In this document: one piece after another, positions 24,965-38,856 of the stretch | Layout of the letters: each line of letters begins with the position of its first letter | Position numbering within the stretch: position 1 is the stretch's first letter | Assembly: GCF_050436995.1 (NCBI RefSeq) | Contig: NC_134776.1 | Span: 14,115,001-14,179,000 of the forward strand | From: Anticarsia gemmatalis | Lineage: Eukaryota > Arthropoda > Insecta > Lepidoptera > Erebidae | Reading direction: 5' to 3' | Length of the DNA stretch: 64,000 nt | Made by a program: the position numbers and the translations under genes | The notes under the pieces: generated by a model | The model's database searches: none | What the model saw: the letters and a program-made list of their open reading frames with translations, nothing else | Told to the model about the DNA's origin: nothing

Positions 24965-27480
24965 CATAGAAGTAACATTACAGAATGATTTATCCACCGT
25001 AAAATGAAATTGTAATTTAGTTTATTCTGTGTGATTTCAAATATTTCTCTTTTATTACCTTGCTGGAATTTACATATATCAAGGTCACACTGAGGTCATT
25101 GGAATAAACTTAAAAAATGCATGATTGGATATTTTATTTTTATGGGCTTACCTCACACTCGCGCGTATGAGTTTTATGAGCAAACTTCCTAGGAACGTCG
25201 GAAACGATATCTCTGCTAGATAGGAGCCTAGGTATTACTTTGAACGTCTCATCAGAAAATATAGAATTATAAAACTACGTAATATTGGAAATATACCTCA
25301 AAACATTAAGAACAGAATATTTAATCATCAGCGGCTTTAAAGTATTGTTTCGGATGTTATTGGTACGAATCAACCACATTTAGACATCGCTGTGCTTTCA
25401 TGGAGCTTAGTAAAACATTAACTTATTTCTCTTTATGACTTAGTATATCAACGATGTCTTGTTAGTACTAATTTTAGTTTGTCAATGTGATAATACCTTT
25501 TCAATATCGTCTAGTAATTTTGCTTTGAACACCCACTAGAGGCTCATTAGTTTTGCTGTCACATTACAGTAATGAATGTCTCAATCATGGCCTACATTGA
25601 TAATTATAATTAATATTTATATTGTGCAGAGTGAGGAAAATGGCGTGATATCTATTGAAGAAATTTTGCTCATTGGACGCACTTCTATATTATAAATTAA
25701 TTGTCATTTTATTAAGGCTGATATCTCACCAGAGTTTACGAAGTGTCTAAGCGGTGAGTGGGAACAAGTTCCAAGAAAAGGATTAGCCACGGTAAGCGGA
25801 ACTGTCAAATTGAAGCCATTCTTGGTGGATATTTTTCTTGCACACCGTCACGTTACCTGGCAATTTATTGTTGAAATTGCAGCCGTAATGATAGCAGCTT
25901 TAATAAAAAATGAGGCACCAATTATAGGCGAGCGTGCCCCTCTTATTGAACAAAGGGTGTAAAAGAATTAATGAAAATTACTTATCTAGTAAAAATACAA
26001 CGACATCACTGTCCAACTATTGCTCTTCGCAAAAACATAATCCCGCTATACATACTAAAGCTTGTCATGTTTACATTTCGCCATCCTATGAAGATGAATG
26101 GTGACGGCTTCATGTAAATATAACAAAGCGAAAAAACACGCTGTAGCACTTTACTGTAAAGTGGGCGCAAAATATCACGTGGTTCGTGTTACTGACGCTC
26201 TTTAAAAGTTATGGACCCTAAAACTCCATTTACCATTGTTAGAGAAATTACGACCTCAGAGTAAAAAGAAATAATGTTATTTTACTTGAGCATAATTGAC
26301 ACGTTTAATGCTCATTAACTGTTGATATTAAAACGAAGTGGCGCTTGTACGGTACAATTAAGCGGCTGGTTAAATTATGACGACGGTAAATGTATTTTAT
26401 CAATATTGACTTGCATGTTACGTGAAAACTTTTGTGGTGAGACTACTGTTTTTTGTGCTTGCGTGTTCGACATCTTGACTCATTTACTCTCGTGACGAGT
26501 AACTGGTTTTTACACATAGACGAACGTAAGTAAATTTGTCAAGTCTTTGTAATGCCACACTATTATAAACATAATTACATATTTGCTCAAGAACGCCTCG
26601 TGTAAAAATGTTTTCTAAAAATAACACTCCTACTTTGTTACTTAATGGATTTAGAGTTTCAAGTCTACAATTTATTACTCTTTTAGACTACCGGCTACCA
26701 TTCACGTTTGCCTTTTGTACAGTTAAAGAAAAAATACATTTTAAGCTCATGTACAACATAAAAGTGTAACTTAGTTGAAAGCGTACAAGGAAAGAGAACT
26801 GGTAGTTACAGGATTTAATATCTGTCTATCTACTGCAAAAGGAATCGTAAAGTCATATTTCGTTTAAATCGGTGAGCTAAAATCCAGATATTTCTTGTTC
26901 ATATGCATGACGGCATAAAGAAGCAGGCTTAAAATGGATTTAAATTTTATCCATTTGTGCTCAAAAGAGTTATTTTAGGATTTCAGTAAAACATTTTTAA
27001 AATAAAACATAGTTACTTAATTTTGAAATTGTTACGTCTATCCCCACGTTTCTCATAAAAGAAAACTTTTCTGGCTGACTTCATTTCGTAAACCATAGCG
27101 AAAAATAATATCCATTAAGGTCCATTAGCAATTGGAAACCGTAAAGACAAAGGCACGACATAACCAACAAAGAAGAAAACATAGTCGACCTTGTTAGGAG
27201 ATAAAGGGCAGTCGGATTGTTCGTGTAATAAACACGTACATGCCGGGTATTTTATCAATGCACTTGTATTCCGCAGGTGAATGGCTTATTTGTAGTCGCT
27301 GAAGCCTCATAGAGGAGTAAATAAGCCTGTTTAGATGACAAAGGAGCAACGACGATAACAGCGGCATAATGGATTCCTGGTAGTGGCATCAGACGACGAC
27401 TTGCAAGCCAAAGCGTCTCATCCCATACAGTAGGACACTCAAAGACGGGTGCATTCTAGGAAACGCTAATTATCTTTCTA

Positions 27481-27496
27481 GAATAGAATTCTATTC
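27481..27496. repeat. Perfect 16-bp palindrome
   Basis: GAATAGAATTCTATTC is identical to its own reverse complement. It may be a dimeric protein-binding site or chance. Confidence 0.6.
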
Positions 27497-30360
27497 GACA
27501 AGCTTGAACTAGATGCGACGAATTATTTTAGGATAAACATTTCTATTTCTGTTCAGAATTTGTATTGAAAGGGGTTCTAATAAGTTGCAGTTTGTATTAG
27601 AAGCTAGGATTAAGACGTAGTCGGGAATTAGTAAAGGCTGTTCTTGCTTTGTGCTTTTGAACAAGACGAGGATAGGATTCGGCTAGAAATAAAGACTAGT
27701 TAGAACATGATCGTGATTTTAATACCAGCTAGAATGACCTATGCTTTAAAATGTTTTTTTTATTAAAAAATAAGCTGCATATTTTAATGTTATAAAAGTT
27801 GTTGAAGTTTTCAGTCATGTCTTTGACGAGATAACTTTAAAATATTATCCTTTTACGATAGAAGCAACAAACTTTTCGGATACATTATTGTACTCGGTTG
27901 CAGCCACCGATCAACAAAATAGTCTGTTAAACGTGATATTATCAAATACCGCTTTGAATTAAATTCCGCAATCTTTGAGAGCATAGTTTTGTCAAATTCT
28001 ATAACATGCAAAGCAACATAGAACAATGCACATAAACATTAAATATTAAACTCATAATATAGCGCTTTATCTAAAACATTGAAAACGAGAAAGTTTTACC
28101 TTTCACTGAGATTTTTATGCATTCAGGCTCCAGCTCCTCTCATTTTGCATTGCATTCGCAACTTAGGCGAAAGGTAAAACAGAAAAACAAAAGCTTTTTC
28201 AAAGGCAAAGTTTGTATCTGAAACCGACGGATAGAATTAGCAAAAGTTCGGTAGGGTAGTTAGGCACTGCAATTTTCGTTGACGCGCCACATGGATTGGC
28301 TATTTTCATTTATAAGGCTGATCGACCGGTGTAAGTTAGAAGCAGAGACTTTGTTCGCTTCGAGTACGAGTTCCTGACAGTTGGACAAGACCAACGTAAC
28401 GTCAGTCAAACGTCATTCACGAGATTCCGTATTCATACAATTCGAGGCCACTTCAAAAGCAAATTGTTGTTTACAGTCCATCGCACGTAAGGGGAATCCC
28501 TAAAATCGATCTGTAAGTTCTCGGAGCCACAAACATTCTACAAGACATAAATAACTTGATTAAATTAAACCGTTCTGTAGGATGATGAGGAATGAGTCTT
28601 AACAAATTACTTTTAGCGTCACAAAGTAAACTCATTTCATATCCAATTGCTTTAATTTAAACGTTACGTCACTTGTAAACATATTTGTCTGGAATTAATA
28701 TTACGCGTCGTAGCTCATGTAATACCTACTTTGGAAAGTCAAAATCTTATACGGATCTGTGAGGCGTCGGCGTCACCGTCGCGAGGAAGATAACCTCGGT
28801 TCGGCTTCAGCAACGAACTTAAACTACCTCCATAATAATTAGCCTGAAAGTATTTTCACGCAAACTTCATCTTTGAAGTTGATCTAACTTTACACATTCT
28901 AGCATTTTGGAGTCAATTGACTTGGCGGTACTTGGTCATTTATATTCAATCTTACTTGGTAACGTGAAAGTTGAGCAGCGCCGTTGTTTGTAGCCTGCAT
29001 TCCGCAATCTATAGCATCTATAGCAATCAGGTTCCAAGAAACCTATTTGGTGAATACCAATATTCGCTTCAAATAAACTTGTTTGTGGTGGAAAAGCTGA
29101 AAAGTTAATTGAAAATTAGTTCGATTAATTGGTGAACGGTTAAATTTGAACGAAATATTCCTAAACTTTATTGCGTTTGGTCAGTAATGATTTTGCTGTG
29201 TGGAATCTATTAATTTTGAACCATTCATTTATTATATTCTTTAACCTACATATGACACAATTTGAATTAGTTTGAATAGTTATTAATTCAATCCTAAAAT
29301 ACACGAGTAAATAATTAAATATGCGTTTTAATATACTTGTTTTAAATTAAATAGAGGAGGATTATTTGTACGGTATTTAATTGCATAGGTATTTAGCTAC
29401 AACAACTAGTAGAGTGACATTTTATTAATTACGGGTAGTTTGCAGCAGTAATTATTTTGTGAAATTAGTCAGGAAAATTACATTTAAGTTAAATAGCTTT
29501 ATCTAGTTACTACTGTTTAATAACACGTTTATTGTTTCATTTTACCTTACAGCCAAGTTTACAAACAGAACTTATTATTTTTCCTAACTGCTGCTTGTTA
29601 AAAGGGCTGACAAAATTTTGCATTCACCCTTTCACGTTTTTTTACAGACCATTTTTTTTCATAAATATGGTTAATCAACTCTTTTCGCACCCCAAGGGGT
29701 TGAATTTACTGCACCGTTAATTAGCTGTCCATTGCATCGTGTGGTACTTAATCGAGATACTTATCCCGCAATTAATGGTTAATTAAATATATATTCAACG
29801 TTTATCAATGTCAATTTAACCGTATAATAGTCCGTGATGAACATGGCCATCTCAATAAATTTCCTTAGGGATTGTTATTGTGTTCTCAGCATAATATTAG
29901 TCGCTTCACTTGCCTTGTCCAGGTCGTCTGTTCATAAATACAAGACTACAATATCGTGCGAACCATAGATCATTGTTGATCTTCATTCTAGAGTACATCA
30001 TCTTGTTATTAAGTTTTACTATAACTTAAATATAGGCAACAAATTTATTTTTGTATATTTTCTTCCTAAATGTCTAGTTTGTTTCCAAAAAAGTTACCTA
30101 CTATCAATATTTTTGTATACCTTAGAGTAAACGAGCGCATGCAAATTACATTCACAGATTATAACCAGATTCAGAACAATTGTTTGTGAATTACACAAAG
30201 TAATGTATGTGTGTGATGTAATGTTGGTGCACGTGGTGCACTGGTATATGGCAAAGTGACCGCTGGCAAAATCTCATAAACTTGTTCCATTCAGTAAATT
30301 TTCGTTGATATATTTGCAAGATAGAATTTCCTATTAATTTCACAAAATCGATTAGAATTC

Positions 30361-30379
30361 AAAGGATAAATTATCCTTT
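30361..30379. promoter_or_regulatory. Palindrome of two opposed GGATAA motifs
   Basis: AAAGGATAA, one central A, then TTATCCTTT: nine base pairs of perfect symmetry with a GATA core in each arm. A paired GATA-factor site is one reading; chance in AT-rich DNA is the other. Confidence 0.3.
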
Positions 30380-32686
30380 AGATAATGCGACAAAGTGCTT
30401 CTATATAAAATCTGCAAATGTTTAACTCGTTAAACTAATTCTTTGTCCCAGGGTGCTGAAGCCGGCTGTGATATTACCTTTTTTAGAAATCCCTTCTATC
30501 CGTAACTCTCATACATATGCTAACTATCGTGAGCTGGCATGGTGGAGAATTGATTGAAACACGTCGATTAATTCTCCGACACGGAGTATAACGGACACAT
30601 CCTTGATGTCGTTTGTAACTCAGTGGCGCTCTCGGGACTCGTATATCGGGTTTTAAATGTAGTGGACGTGCTGGCGAGGCGGCTGCAGGCGAACAGAGTG
30701 CGCTCACCAGCCGCCGGCCGCCACCCGCCAGCCGCCTAGGTCATTCGTTAGGTAAATGCGTTGGTAAAAGCCCATTAGAGGCAACGACGGGAGCGCCGTG
30801 ATACCGCCATTTAATGTCCTCGATTAACAGAATGAAGCCCCTATTACTTTCTTCTCAATCGGATTATGAAACTCGACTGCAACGTTTAGTCACAATTTAA
30901 AGACATTCTAAAGATCTTCACAAGATGTATTGTAGATCCTCAAGAGAGATGTTCTCGAACATTTTTGTTACGTAGACGCGGCTAATGCCTTTTGTCTATA
31001 GCATTCGTTATTAAATGTTAGAAGGATTGTTCTCTTATACAACTTTTTTGCGGATATTTAAAACATAAACAAGCCTACTTTCTCCTTTAACATATATTTT
31101 TAGCATTATTCTACTTAGCAACTTTCCTTAAAAAATGACTACGAACTGTTCACTCAACAAGATGTTTTTTATTCTTATGCAATGAAAACATACTGAGTTG
31201 TATCGTTACGTTACTTGTTTTTACTGTGGAATCTAATTACAATATTTTAGCACAAATGCTAATACCGCAATTATTTTAACTTTAATGGGGCTTTTAGACT
31301 AATGTAGCTGCTTTACGGCTGAAATAAAACTTAAAAATAGGATGTGTTTATGTTCTTTATATTGGAAAGTTACAAGTTATATATAAGTTTACGGATATCA
31401 GGCAGTGTTACATGATGGTCAGATCGAATTATCGTCAAGTCTCGAAGCAAGGAGTCTAGAAATTCTAAAATGCAGTGACATAGCCTCAGGCAGCACTAGC
31501 TGGCGACGTCCGGTCGACACTTAATTTTGAAGCTAATACCCCAGCAGCCAGAGACGGTGATGCAGATAGTTTATTGGTTTTAAAACATGTACCGAAACGG
31601 GAGCGGAATGAGTTTTGGCACGGCACCTCTAAATATGAATTACTTGGCATGTTTCAAACGAATTATTTTCCGTCTTTAATTAAATTAAAATCATGTTAAT
31701 TTTAATGTTTTGTGGTAAAAAATAAAGGCCTAAAAAGCCTATGTAAAGTTCACTATAATTTCATCTTAACTTTGAAAACTATAGTTTATTGATTTGACAA
31801 AGACTGTGCTGATACGATTTACGATAATTTTTGTGTTTTACTAAAGTTTTTATATTATGTGATTGATTAAAAAAAAAAGAAAAAAAAAACAATTGATCGT
31901 CGCATTTCCCTCGTAATCGCTTCTGAAGAGAAATATGGCTATCATAACAATATTCAGAAAATCAAAACAAAAACATTCATAATGAGTACCAAGAATCACT
32001 CAATAAATATATATTTATATTAGTAATCGGATTAATGATATTACCAAACATTTTTCAATTTCGGTAGATAATTTATGCTTGTAGGTACATATTTTACATA
32101 ATTTCCGCGAAAGATTCAGGTATTTTTGTATTGTTGAATTGTTGTTAGTTTTATATTATACGCGGATTGATTTTAAAATCATCCATTTATTTTGTTAATT
32201 AACAAGCTTTTGGGGAGGGTATAGAATTACATACACATTATAAGGTAGCATAGATTTACATATTGATTAAATCGCGGCGCCATTTACTGACTGTTGAGAG
32301 GTTCGATATTCATGCAAAGGCAGTTCTAAATTACATTATACGCAATATTATACGTCATAATTGCTTTATAATCTCACATGCATAATGTATGCCTATTTTC
32401 AGCGCAATCAAAGGCCAGGAATACGTTCCAGATTCGAGTGAATTCGAATAAACACTCGTTATTCGAAGTATTTGCTCACTAAAGCAGACCATAAACCGTT
32501 AGGAACGCTTTAACAAAAGATCAACACATTGTTATAGCAGCAAATCGATTGAGGTTTACCTACTCGTTCCTCACATGTGGTTTAGTTAGATATGTATCGC
32601 GTCTAAATCCGTAGTCGCACAGGTGGAACGAGCTTTGTGGACTCCGGTACCGTGTGTAGTGACCTATACAAACGTATCTAGGTGGC

Positions 32687-32762
32687 AGATAACTCAGCTA
32701 TTGTCTGACCGAGGCGCCGTCTCCACTTATCAAGTCATCGCCACCAGATAATCCAATTTATC
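32687..32762. promoter_or_regulatory. Cluster of four GATA motifs, candidate enhancer
   Basis: AGATAA at 32687-32692, CTTATC at 32726-32731 (TGATAAG on the other strand), AGATAA at 32746-32751 and TTTATC at 32757-32762 fall within 76 bp that is more GC-rich than its surroundings. The first three fit the WGATAR consensus. The spacing suggests a GATA-factor-responsive element, but no target gene is evident. Confidence 0.3.
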
Positions 32763-35700
32763 GGGACCTCCTTTGACTGTTAGACAAACTGTGGAGTGAA
32801 CGTCTTGCTCCAGCTGAACGTATGGCTTTCGGTTTATACAATGTTTGGGGCTTTGCAGGTTTTATTTATTCTTATTTTGTACTGGCATTGCTTTGTGTCG
32901 CTTTGTTGTCTACGGATAGAATTGTCAGTTGAGTGATCAAGACAAAATTGGCCTCAAAATAATGGATTTAAACGGTTGGAGGGATTCCGATAGAGCTTTA
33001 TAATTAAAGACAAGTTTAGTGACAATCGACTAAATGAATGAAGATGAAATGTTGACTCGATATAAAACATTTCAAGAAGTTTTGTCTTAGTTCTAAGTAC
33101 ACACATAGTCGTACTTGTATCTAAACGAGGCTAGAATCTAAGAGAGGTTCATACAAAAATATTCACCGCTCGGAAAATGTTTTCATAAACTGTAGTTTTA
33201 AAGTTTGAACCTGAGAGAATATCCGTGTAGTTTTTCGCGAGTGCATTATATTGCGTTTAGACTCAGTAAGCCGTGGAGACGAACATAAATGACTTTTTAA
33301 TGTATCTAAGAAACCGTACTTTATAATATTCTAATAAAAGGTTTTCTTTATTTAGTAAGTAATTAACGTCGTAGATTGCGTAACAAACTAATAATAGGTA
33401 GGTACGCTTTTTGTATATTTTTCGAGAGAGATGATGAAAGGAAATAATTTTGTTGATGTAACAGGAAAATACGTATAGGGGAAGAAAATACTGATACACA
33501 TAAAGGCGGTAGTTAGCGGAGAAATATAAGGTTATCAATAGAAGTATGCGAGAGCTCATTAGGTATGTAGATGAACGAGGTGTGTGGTGTTCCGACGAAA
33601 CTGGAACATTCCGGCTGGCAACGTGAGATGCTCGCCCGCCGGACCCAAACTGTTGTTCGCCAAAACTTCTACATATATTATGCTAACTAGTTGAAAAATT
33701 AAGTACCATTCATCTACATAATATAAGTACGCGGAACCTTTTACATTATATTCTCTTTTACTTTTAGATGAGTGGGCCCGCTCTCATGGGGCCTCAGAAA
33801 ATTAAATCGACATGCGTCACCAACGTACCACATGGTAATCTACGAGTTTATTAAATACTTTAGTAATACAGACCTCGTCCACGGAACGGTGGTGAGTTGC
33901 GTTGCTGTCAATCAAATATAAATAACTAAAATATAACACTTAATTTAAACGTACAAACTGTAACCGAAAAAGTAAAGTTTCTTTGTATCGGGGAAACTGG
34001 ACCATTTCACCAGAATTAAATAACAACTTGCAAAGTATCTTCGAATACTTTGTACGAAGTAAGACACCTGCGCGGAAAATCTGCATTGAACTAGAGCTAC
34101 ATAGTTGGAATATCTAATATTATAGTTGGTTCATCTATTAGAACAACTTTGACGTGTTCGGAGATAACTTATAATGTCATTGGGAAGCCTTGAGAGCTTT
34201 TATAATCAGTGTAGAGTAATCTCTAATGTAATATATTGAACTCGCGAAACTTAGTCTCCGGTGAGACTGCACAATATATGCAACTTTTGAAAGGAACGCG
34301 TCGTCGGGTGCATGTTTGTGAATAGACAGTGCACGTCTTGAATTTGCTTACAGGATACTTTTAATCTCGTAAAGTACACATTCACGAAATTAAATATTGT
34401 AGACGGATTTTCACACAAAATGCATCTAAATGTTATTTCAATAATATAAAACGAGATAGAAAATCCGATACATTCATGGTATGGTATTTTATTCAAAACG
34501 ATTCGTAGTTTATTGTACGTTCCATTCAAAATTATGTGAATTAACATTGAATAGTATGAACATTTAATTTAATTTCTCCACTGAAATTCATTTTGTCATA
34601 TGACGTCCATTGTCTTTCTTGCCAATAATTATATTATTTGACGAATGAAATAAAAGTAGATTTCATAACTGAATGACGTCAGAATGTTATCCGATTTTAT
34701 TTATACTAACAAGTGACTTGCATCAAACAAGTCCTTATTTGGTTGCCAATATAATTTCGAATTCGTTTGTACCAAATTTGGTAGAGACTCATGCCTATTA
34801 CATGTGATTACCTAAATTGTAAATTACTGTCAACAAAATCCCGAAAGCTGTTTAAAACATAGGTTGCAAAATTTTGAGGTTGCACTTACCTAAGGGAGGA
34901 ACCTAAAGTCGGATATTCGATTTTTCTGAGTCAATAATATTAATTATGACGACATGCATAATCCACTCTTACGTCACGAGTAGAAGCAATGTGAATGATG
35001 GGTACCTTGACTTCGTTAAAACAAAGCTTAAAATCTTCCCTGTTAACTTAATTTCAAAACAATAAAATGAACGATCGCCACTTTAAACAAACATTCTCTC
35101 TGTAAACTTCCCTACTTTCCTAGTTTTCCAATAACGGCTTATAATATTATTAGTAAGATAGAGAGGGTAGATAAAATAAATCATTACAAACTTAAGTGTA
35201 GCTGAGACCAACCACTCCACAATTAATTGGCTATGCCTTCTCACTAACAACGTCTTGATTTTAATATCAAATCATAATTTTCATAAACTAATAATGTACT
35301 TAAATATTTTACTTGTACTGAGTTTATAGTGAAGTGTGATTCGATTCTGGATCTATTGTATCATTTTCGTATCGAGAGATTGACTAAGATTATTTACTTT
35401 GAAAACTTTTTCTATTTGCTTTGAAAACCAGCGTTTTTCTGTTATTATGGACTACCGACTATCGTGTTGCTAACGAAGTAGCATCAAGGAATTTTTCAAT
35501 GTAAAACTATGAAAACATTGTAGAGTGTAGAAAAGCGTACCCGTAGCGCAATTTTATACAACTATTCGCAATCGACTAGCTATCAGCAAATTTTGTATGA
35601 AATCCTGGTCAACCTGGGCCTAATGGGTGCCGTAGAGACTCACTTTAGAGCAAACTATGAGTGACCAATTCTTGGTACCGACACCAGAAATTCGTGCTAC

Positions 35701-38468
35701 TTATAAGTTTTGTCAAAGAAAGTTTTCTTTGGGTACTCCAGACTTTAGATTTTAGTAAAATTGGCGCCGCACTATCAACATAACTGCAATGAATACTTAG
35801 TTATAATATTATTATGTATAATTGTATTCACAAGAGGCCAACATTTCTGTACGCTGGCTGTGTGCGACTTATTTCTATAACACAATAGGGAGATGTCAAC
35901 GCTTCCGCGTGCTTGTGTAAATCAATTTAACAAGGTTTATTATCGCAATACGTAGCACAGCTTTTAAGATATTTCCTTTGATATCGTATATAATGGTTGT
36001 TTTCGAATGTTCCGAAGTTATAACATATTCCTTCGTACATTATGTTTACAAATTCTATGCGTATTTACGGTAACGATTTCGAACTTTCAATACTATCGTG
36101 GCGTATTGTATCTAGTATTTTATATTTAAACTTAATTATAAGAGTTATATTGATTGTAATAGAAGTACCGAAGAAGTTTACATAATATTTATACTTATAA
36201 GCGCAATAAAAATAGAATAGCAACCGATTGTTTGTAATTTACTATTTTTTAAACGAACCCTAATTCTTAATTAGACAGTATTGTTGTTTTAATTACAACC
36301 TTTAATGTATTAGCTATAGACAGCTAAAGTCATTCAATTAAAGTAATATACATTGAAATGAACTATGTGGACTCTAAAGGCTGCTAAACAAACTCGTTGA
36401 TTAAAATTTATTGAACTCGAAAGATTCAATTAGATATCTTGTAAACATTTATTCATGTTCAACATTTATATAAAACACGCCAATTTGCTTTATTCGTGTG
36501 CAGAACTTGTTATTTCTTGTTTATTTTGCTGTTTCGAGCTAATGACCGTGGAGTAAAGAGTAGATATCGATACACGGACACATAGGCACCATGTGGCCAT
36601 GTCACATACGCGAGTGGCAGTTAGCCGATAACGTCGTATCGGAACTTGCATGGAACAATCTGCGTCTAGCAAATATCATTATCTAGTCCTCGCCTACTGC
36701 ACATCATCGGAAACGAGTTATAAATCTCATTTGTAGAGGCGCACCACTATAGGTAAGTATGCACGCTTCTCCATTTCCATTGGTCTCAGTGTCGTCGGTA
36801 GGGCGTTGATCTATCGGTAATCTATTAGAGTTCTTCCCCGATTGCTACTTGTAATGCCGCTACTTCTCTCATTAGTAACACTGCCGGGTGCGATAATTCA
36901 TAGGGTGGCGAACTTTGCCTCTCAAAACATCTCCAAGTACTTTGTTACTTTCAGGTATTTAGTAGGCGGAACTAATTGGTTTTATCAATTAACACTTGTT
37001 ACAATGCGTTCAAAGTTAAAATGTTTTGCAAGATTTCCGGGAAAAGCGCTGAAATGGCGAGAACATAAAATGTTTTAAATATAAATGTGCATGTGGCTGA
37101 CCACAGTCCGACTTTCTTGTTCGCACCACTGATTAGATTTTAATGGAAATGTAATTAGACTTGTTAAAGAATAGATTTTTTTGAAAATTATATGTTATGT
37201 TATAACTCATTTCCCATCGTGTTCAGTGAATAGAGACAGAACATAGGTCTCAGTTTAACAGTAACATTAAACGTGGAATGGTAATAGAATGTCTATTACT
37301 ACCGGCATTCTGTGCTGGTAGTGATTTATAGATAAACAAGACCTCCGTTTGTAATTTATTCGGGTTATTAACAGTCGGGCGGCGGCTGCGAGTGTGGGGC
37401 TTGCATCCAAGTTGATGGACACAATTGATTCGGTTCATTATGACCTTCGCGTCACGTATCTTATATCTGTGTCGGGTTGCCACCTCGTCATCGATTGGAG
37501 TTAAACATCATGTTCTGTAATATCTTCTGCGAACAATCAAGAACTGCTGATGTGTAGTAGCACTTGCTAAATGAGAACACGTTTCGAAGGTAAAGTTCTA
37601 TGTCGTGTTCTCCGAGTAACAGGTATCGGCAATCACAAACAATTCGTGTCATTCGTTCTCATAGTTATAGCGGTATTTACTCGGTGTTGCAGACTCACGT
37701 TGTACTCATCCCGATGTATAAAACTTGGCGGTTACTCAACTGTGTTTGATTCCAAAGACTTTGGCGACGAAAGCTGAAACACAACTAACTGGGTCAAACT
37801 TATAAGTTCCCTATATAGTCTCTAGAAAGCACCGTTCAACAGAAGTGGACATATGACTTACAAGTTATTTTTATGAATAAAATAGATCAATGATTTTATG
37901 TAGGAACCGATAAATATGTTTGTGCAAGTAGCAGTTCAGCGAGAATAAACTGAACGGAAATCAAAGTTGTCGTATAATGTTCCAGATGTATGTGAATGTG
38001 TGTGTGATTGTTGCGAGTTGTACGTGCGCTCGACTTCCGTTCCGTCGCTAGCGGCGTACGGAAGGTGCGAAGTGATTAGATTGTGCGACAAATTTGATTT
38101 TCTAAACTTTATCAACCGTCTTCAGTATTTCCGGTATTTCCCTACGCTTCACTGTACATGAAGTCCACATGCTTGCAAATTCAAGAATTTAAATTTTGTA
38201 TTTGTAGCTTACTATCGTACACAGCCGTGTAAGAATGTTTCGAAACTCGTAATGTTAGGTTAGCTTAGTCATGGTGCTCCCAGCTCCGTTCATTTCTGAT
38301 TGCCGCATAAATTCACAAAGTTCGGTCATTATCACTTTTCACATGATTACTTCGTTATTATTGATTTCCATATTGATATAAGGAATCGTTATACGTGGTT
38401 GTTATTGATTGAGTGCCTGACAGAAGAGTTAAAGAATCATAAAAAAGGAAATCTGTCCTTGTAACTCT

Positions 38469-38479
38469 GAGGAACCATA
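38469..38479. repeat. Left target-site duplication of the SINE
   Basis: GAGGAACCATA here is repeated exactly at 38846-38856 on the other side of the element. Confidence 0.85.
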
Positions 38480-38845
38480 ATGTCCTCCTAGCCGATATAC
38501 GGCTACGGCGGTCAGTTTCATTGAAATTGGCCATCTGTGCAGGACTTTGTTTATAGTGTCCAAGTGTGCGCACAATACACAGGTACACTCTCTATTCCAT
38601 CACTTTCATAGTTTGGTGGGACGGATAACCGACACGACCAGTGAGAGGTCAGGCGCAGGACCGACGGCTTTACGTGCTCTCCGAGGCACGGAGGTCTTCG
38701 ACCTCAACTTCCTAACTCCGGGCAATCTCTAAGAAATTCTTAACAGAAAATCTCAGAAAAGACTTTTTGGCCCGACCCAGGATTCGAACCCGAGACCTCT
38801 CGCACCGCAGTCGCATATACTACCGACCGCGCCACAGAGGCAGCA
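38480..38845 (-). mobile_element. tRNA-derived SINE, full-length insertion on the minus strand
   Basis: Read on the minus strand, the element begins with a tRNA-like head, GCCTCTGTGGCGCGGTCGGT. Box A corresponds to plus-strand 38823-38834 and box B (GGTTCGAATCC) to 38780-38790, the internal promoter pattern of RNA polymerase III. A roughly 270-bp body of the kind I recognise as dispersed in moth and butterfly genomes follows. An exact 11-bp duplication (38469-38479 and 38846-38856) flanks it, so the copy is about 366 bp and complete. It has no coding capacity and would need a LINE for mobility. Open frames at 38358-38588 and 38547-38732 are incidental. The family name is uncertain. Confidence 0.88.
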
Positions 38846-38856
38846 GAGGAACCATA
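38846..38856. repeat. Right target-site duplication of the SINE
   Basis: Exact second copy of GAGGAACCATA. It marks the 5' side of the minus-strand SINE. Confidence 0.85.

Larger units (their letters stand above)
24965..38479. other. Non-coding stretch downstream of the ND-23-like gene
   Basis: No exon recognised. The longest open frames (33263-33559 and 34251-34547, minus strand, 98 codons each) are rich in Ile, Tyr, Leu, Lys and Phe, as AT-rich DNA gives by chance. There is an A-rich tract at about 31870-31890. GC-richer islets at about 28755-28810, 30600-30740 and 33575-33660 stand out and could be regulatory elements or untranslated exons. The palindromes and the GATA cluster are listed separately. 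Confidence 0.45.

Noticed and set aside
33263..33559. Hydrophobic minus-strand ORF resembling a receptor fragment
   Set aside because: Composition (Tyr, Leu, Ile, Phe, Lys) is what AT-rich DNA yields by chance; no receptor motif found.
38767..38843. tRNA gene on the minus strand
   Set aside because: It has box A and box B, but it is the head of a longer SINE flanked by target-site duplications. The right-hand arm does not give a clean acceptor stem, so it is not a free-standing tRNA gene.
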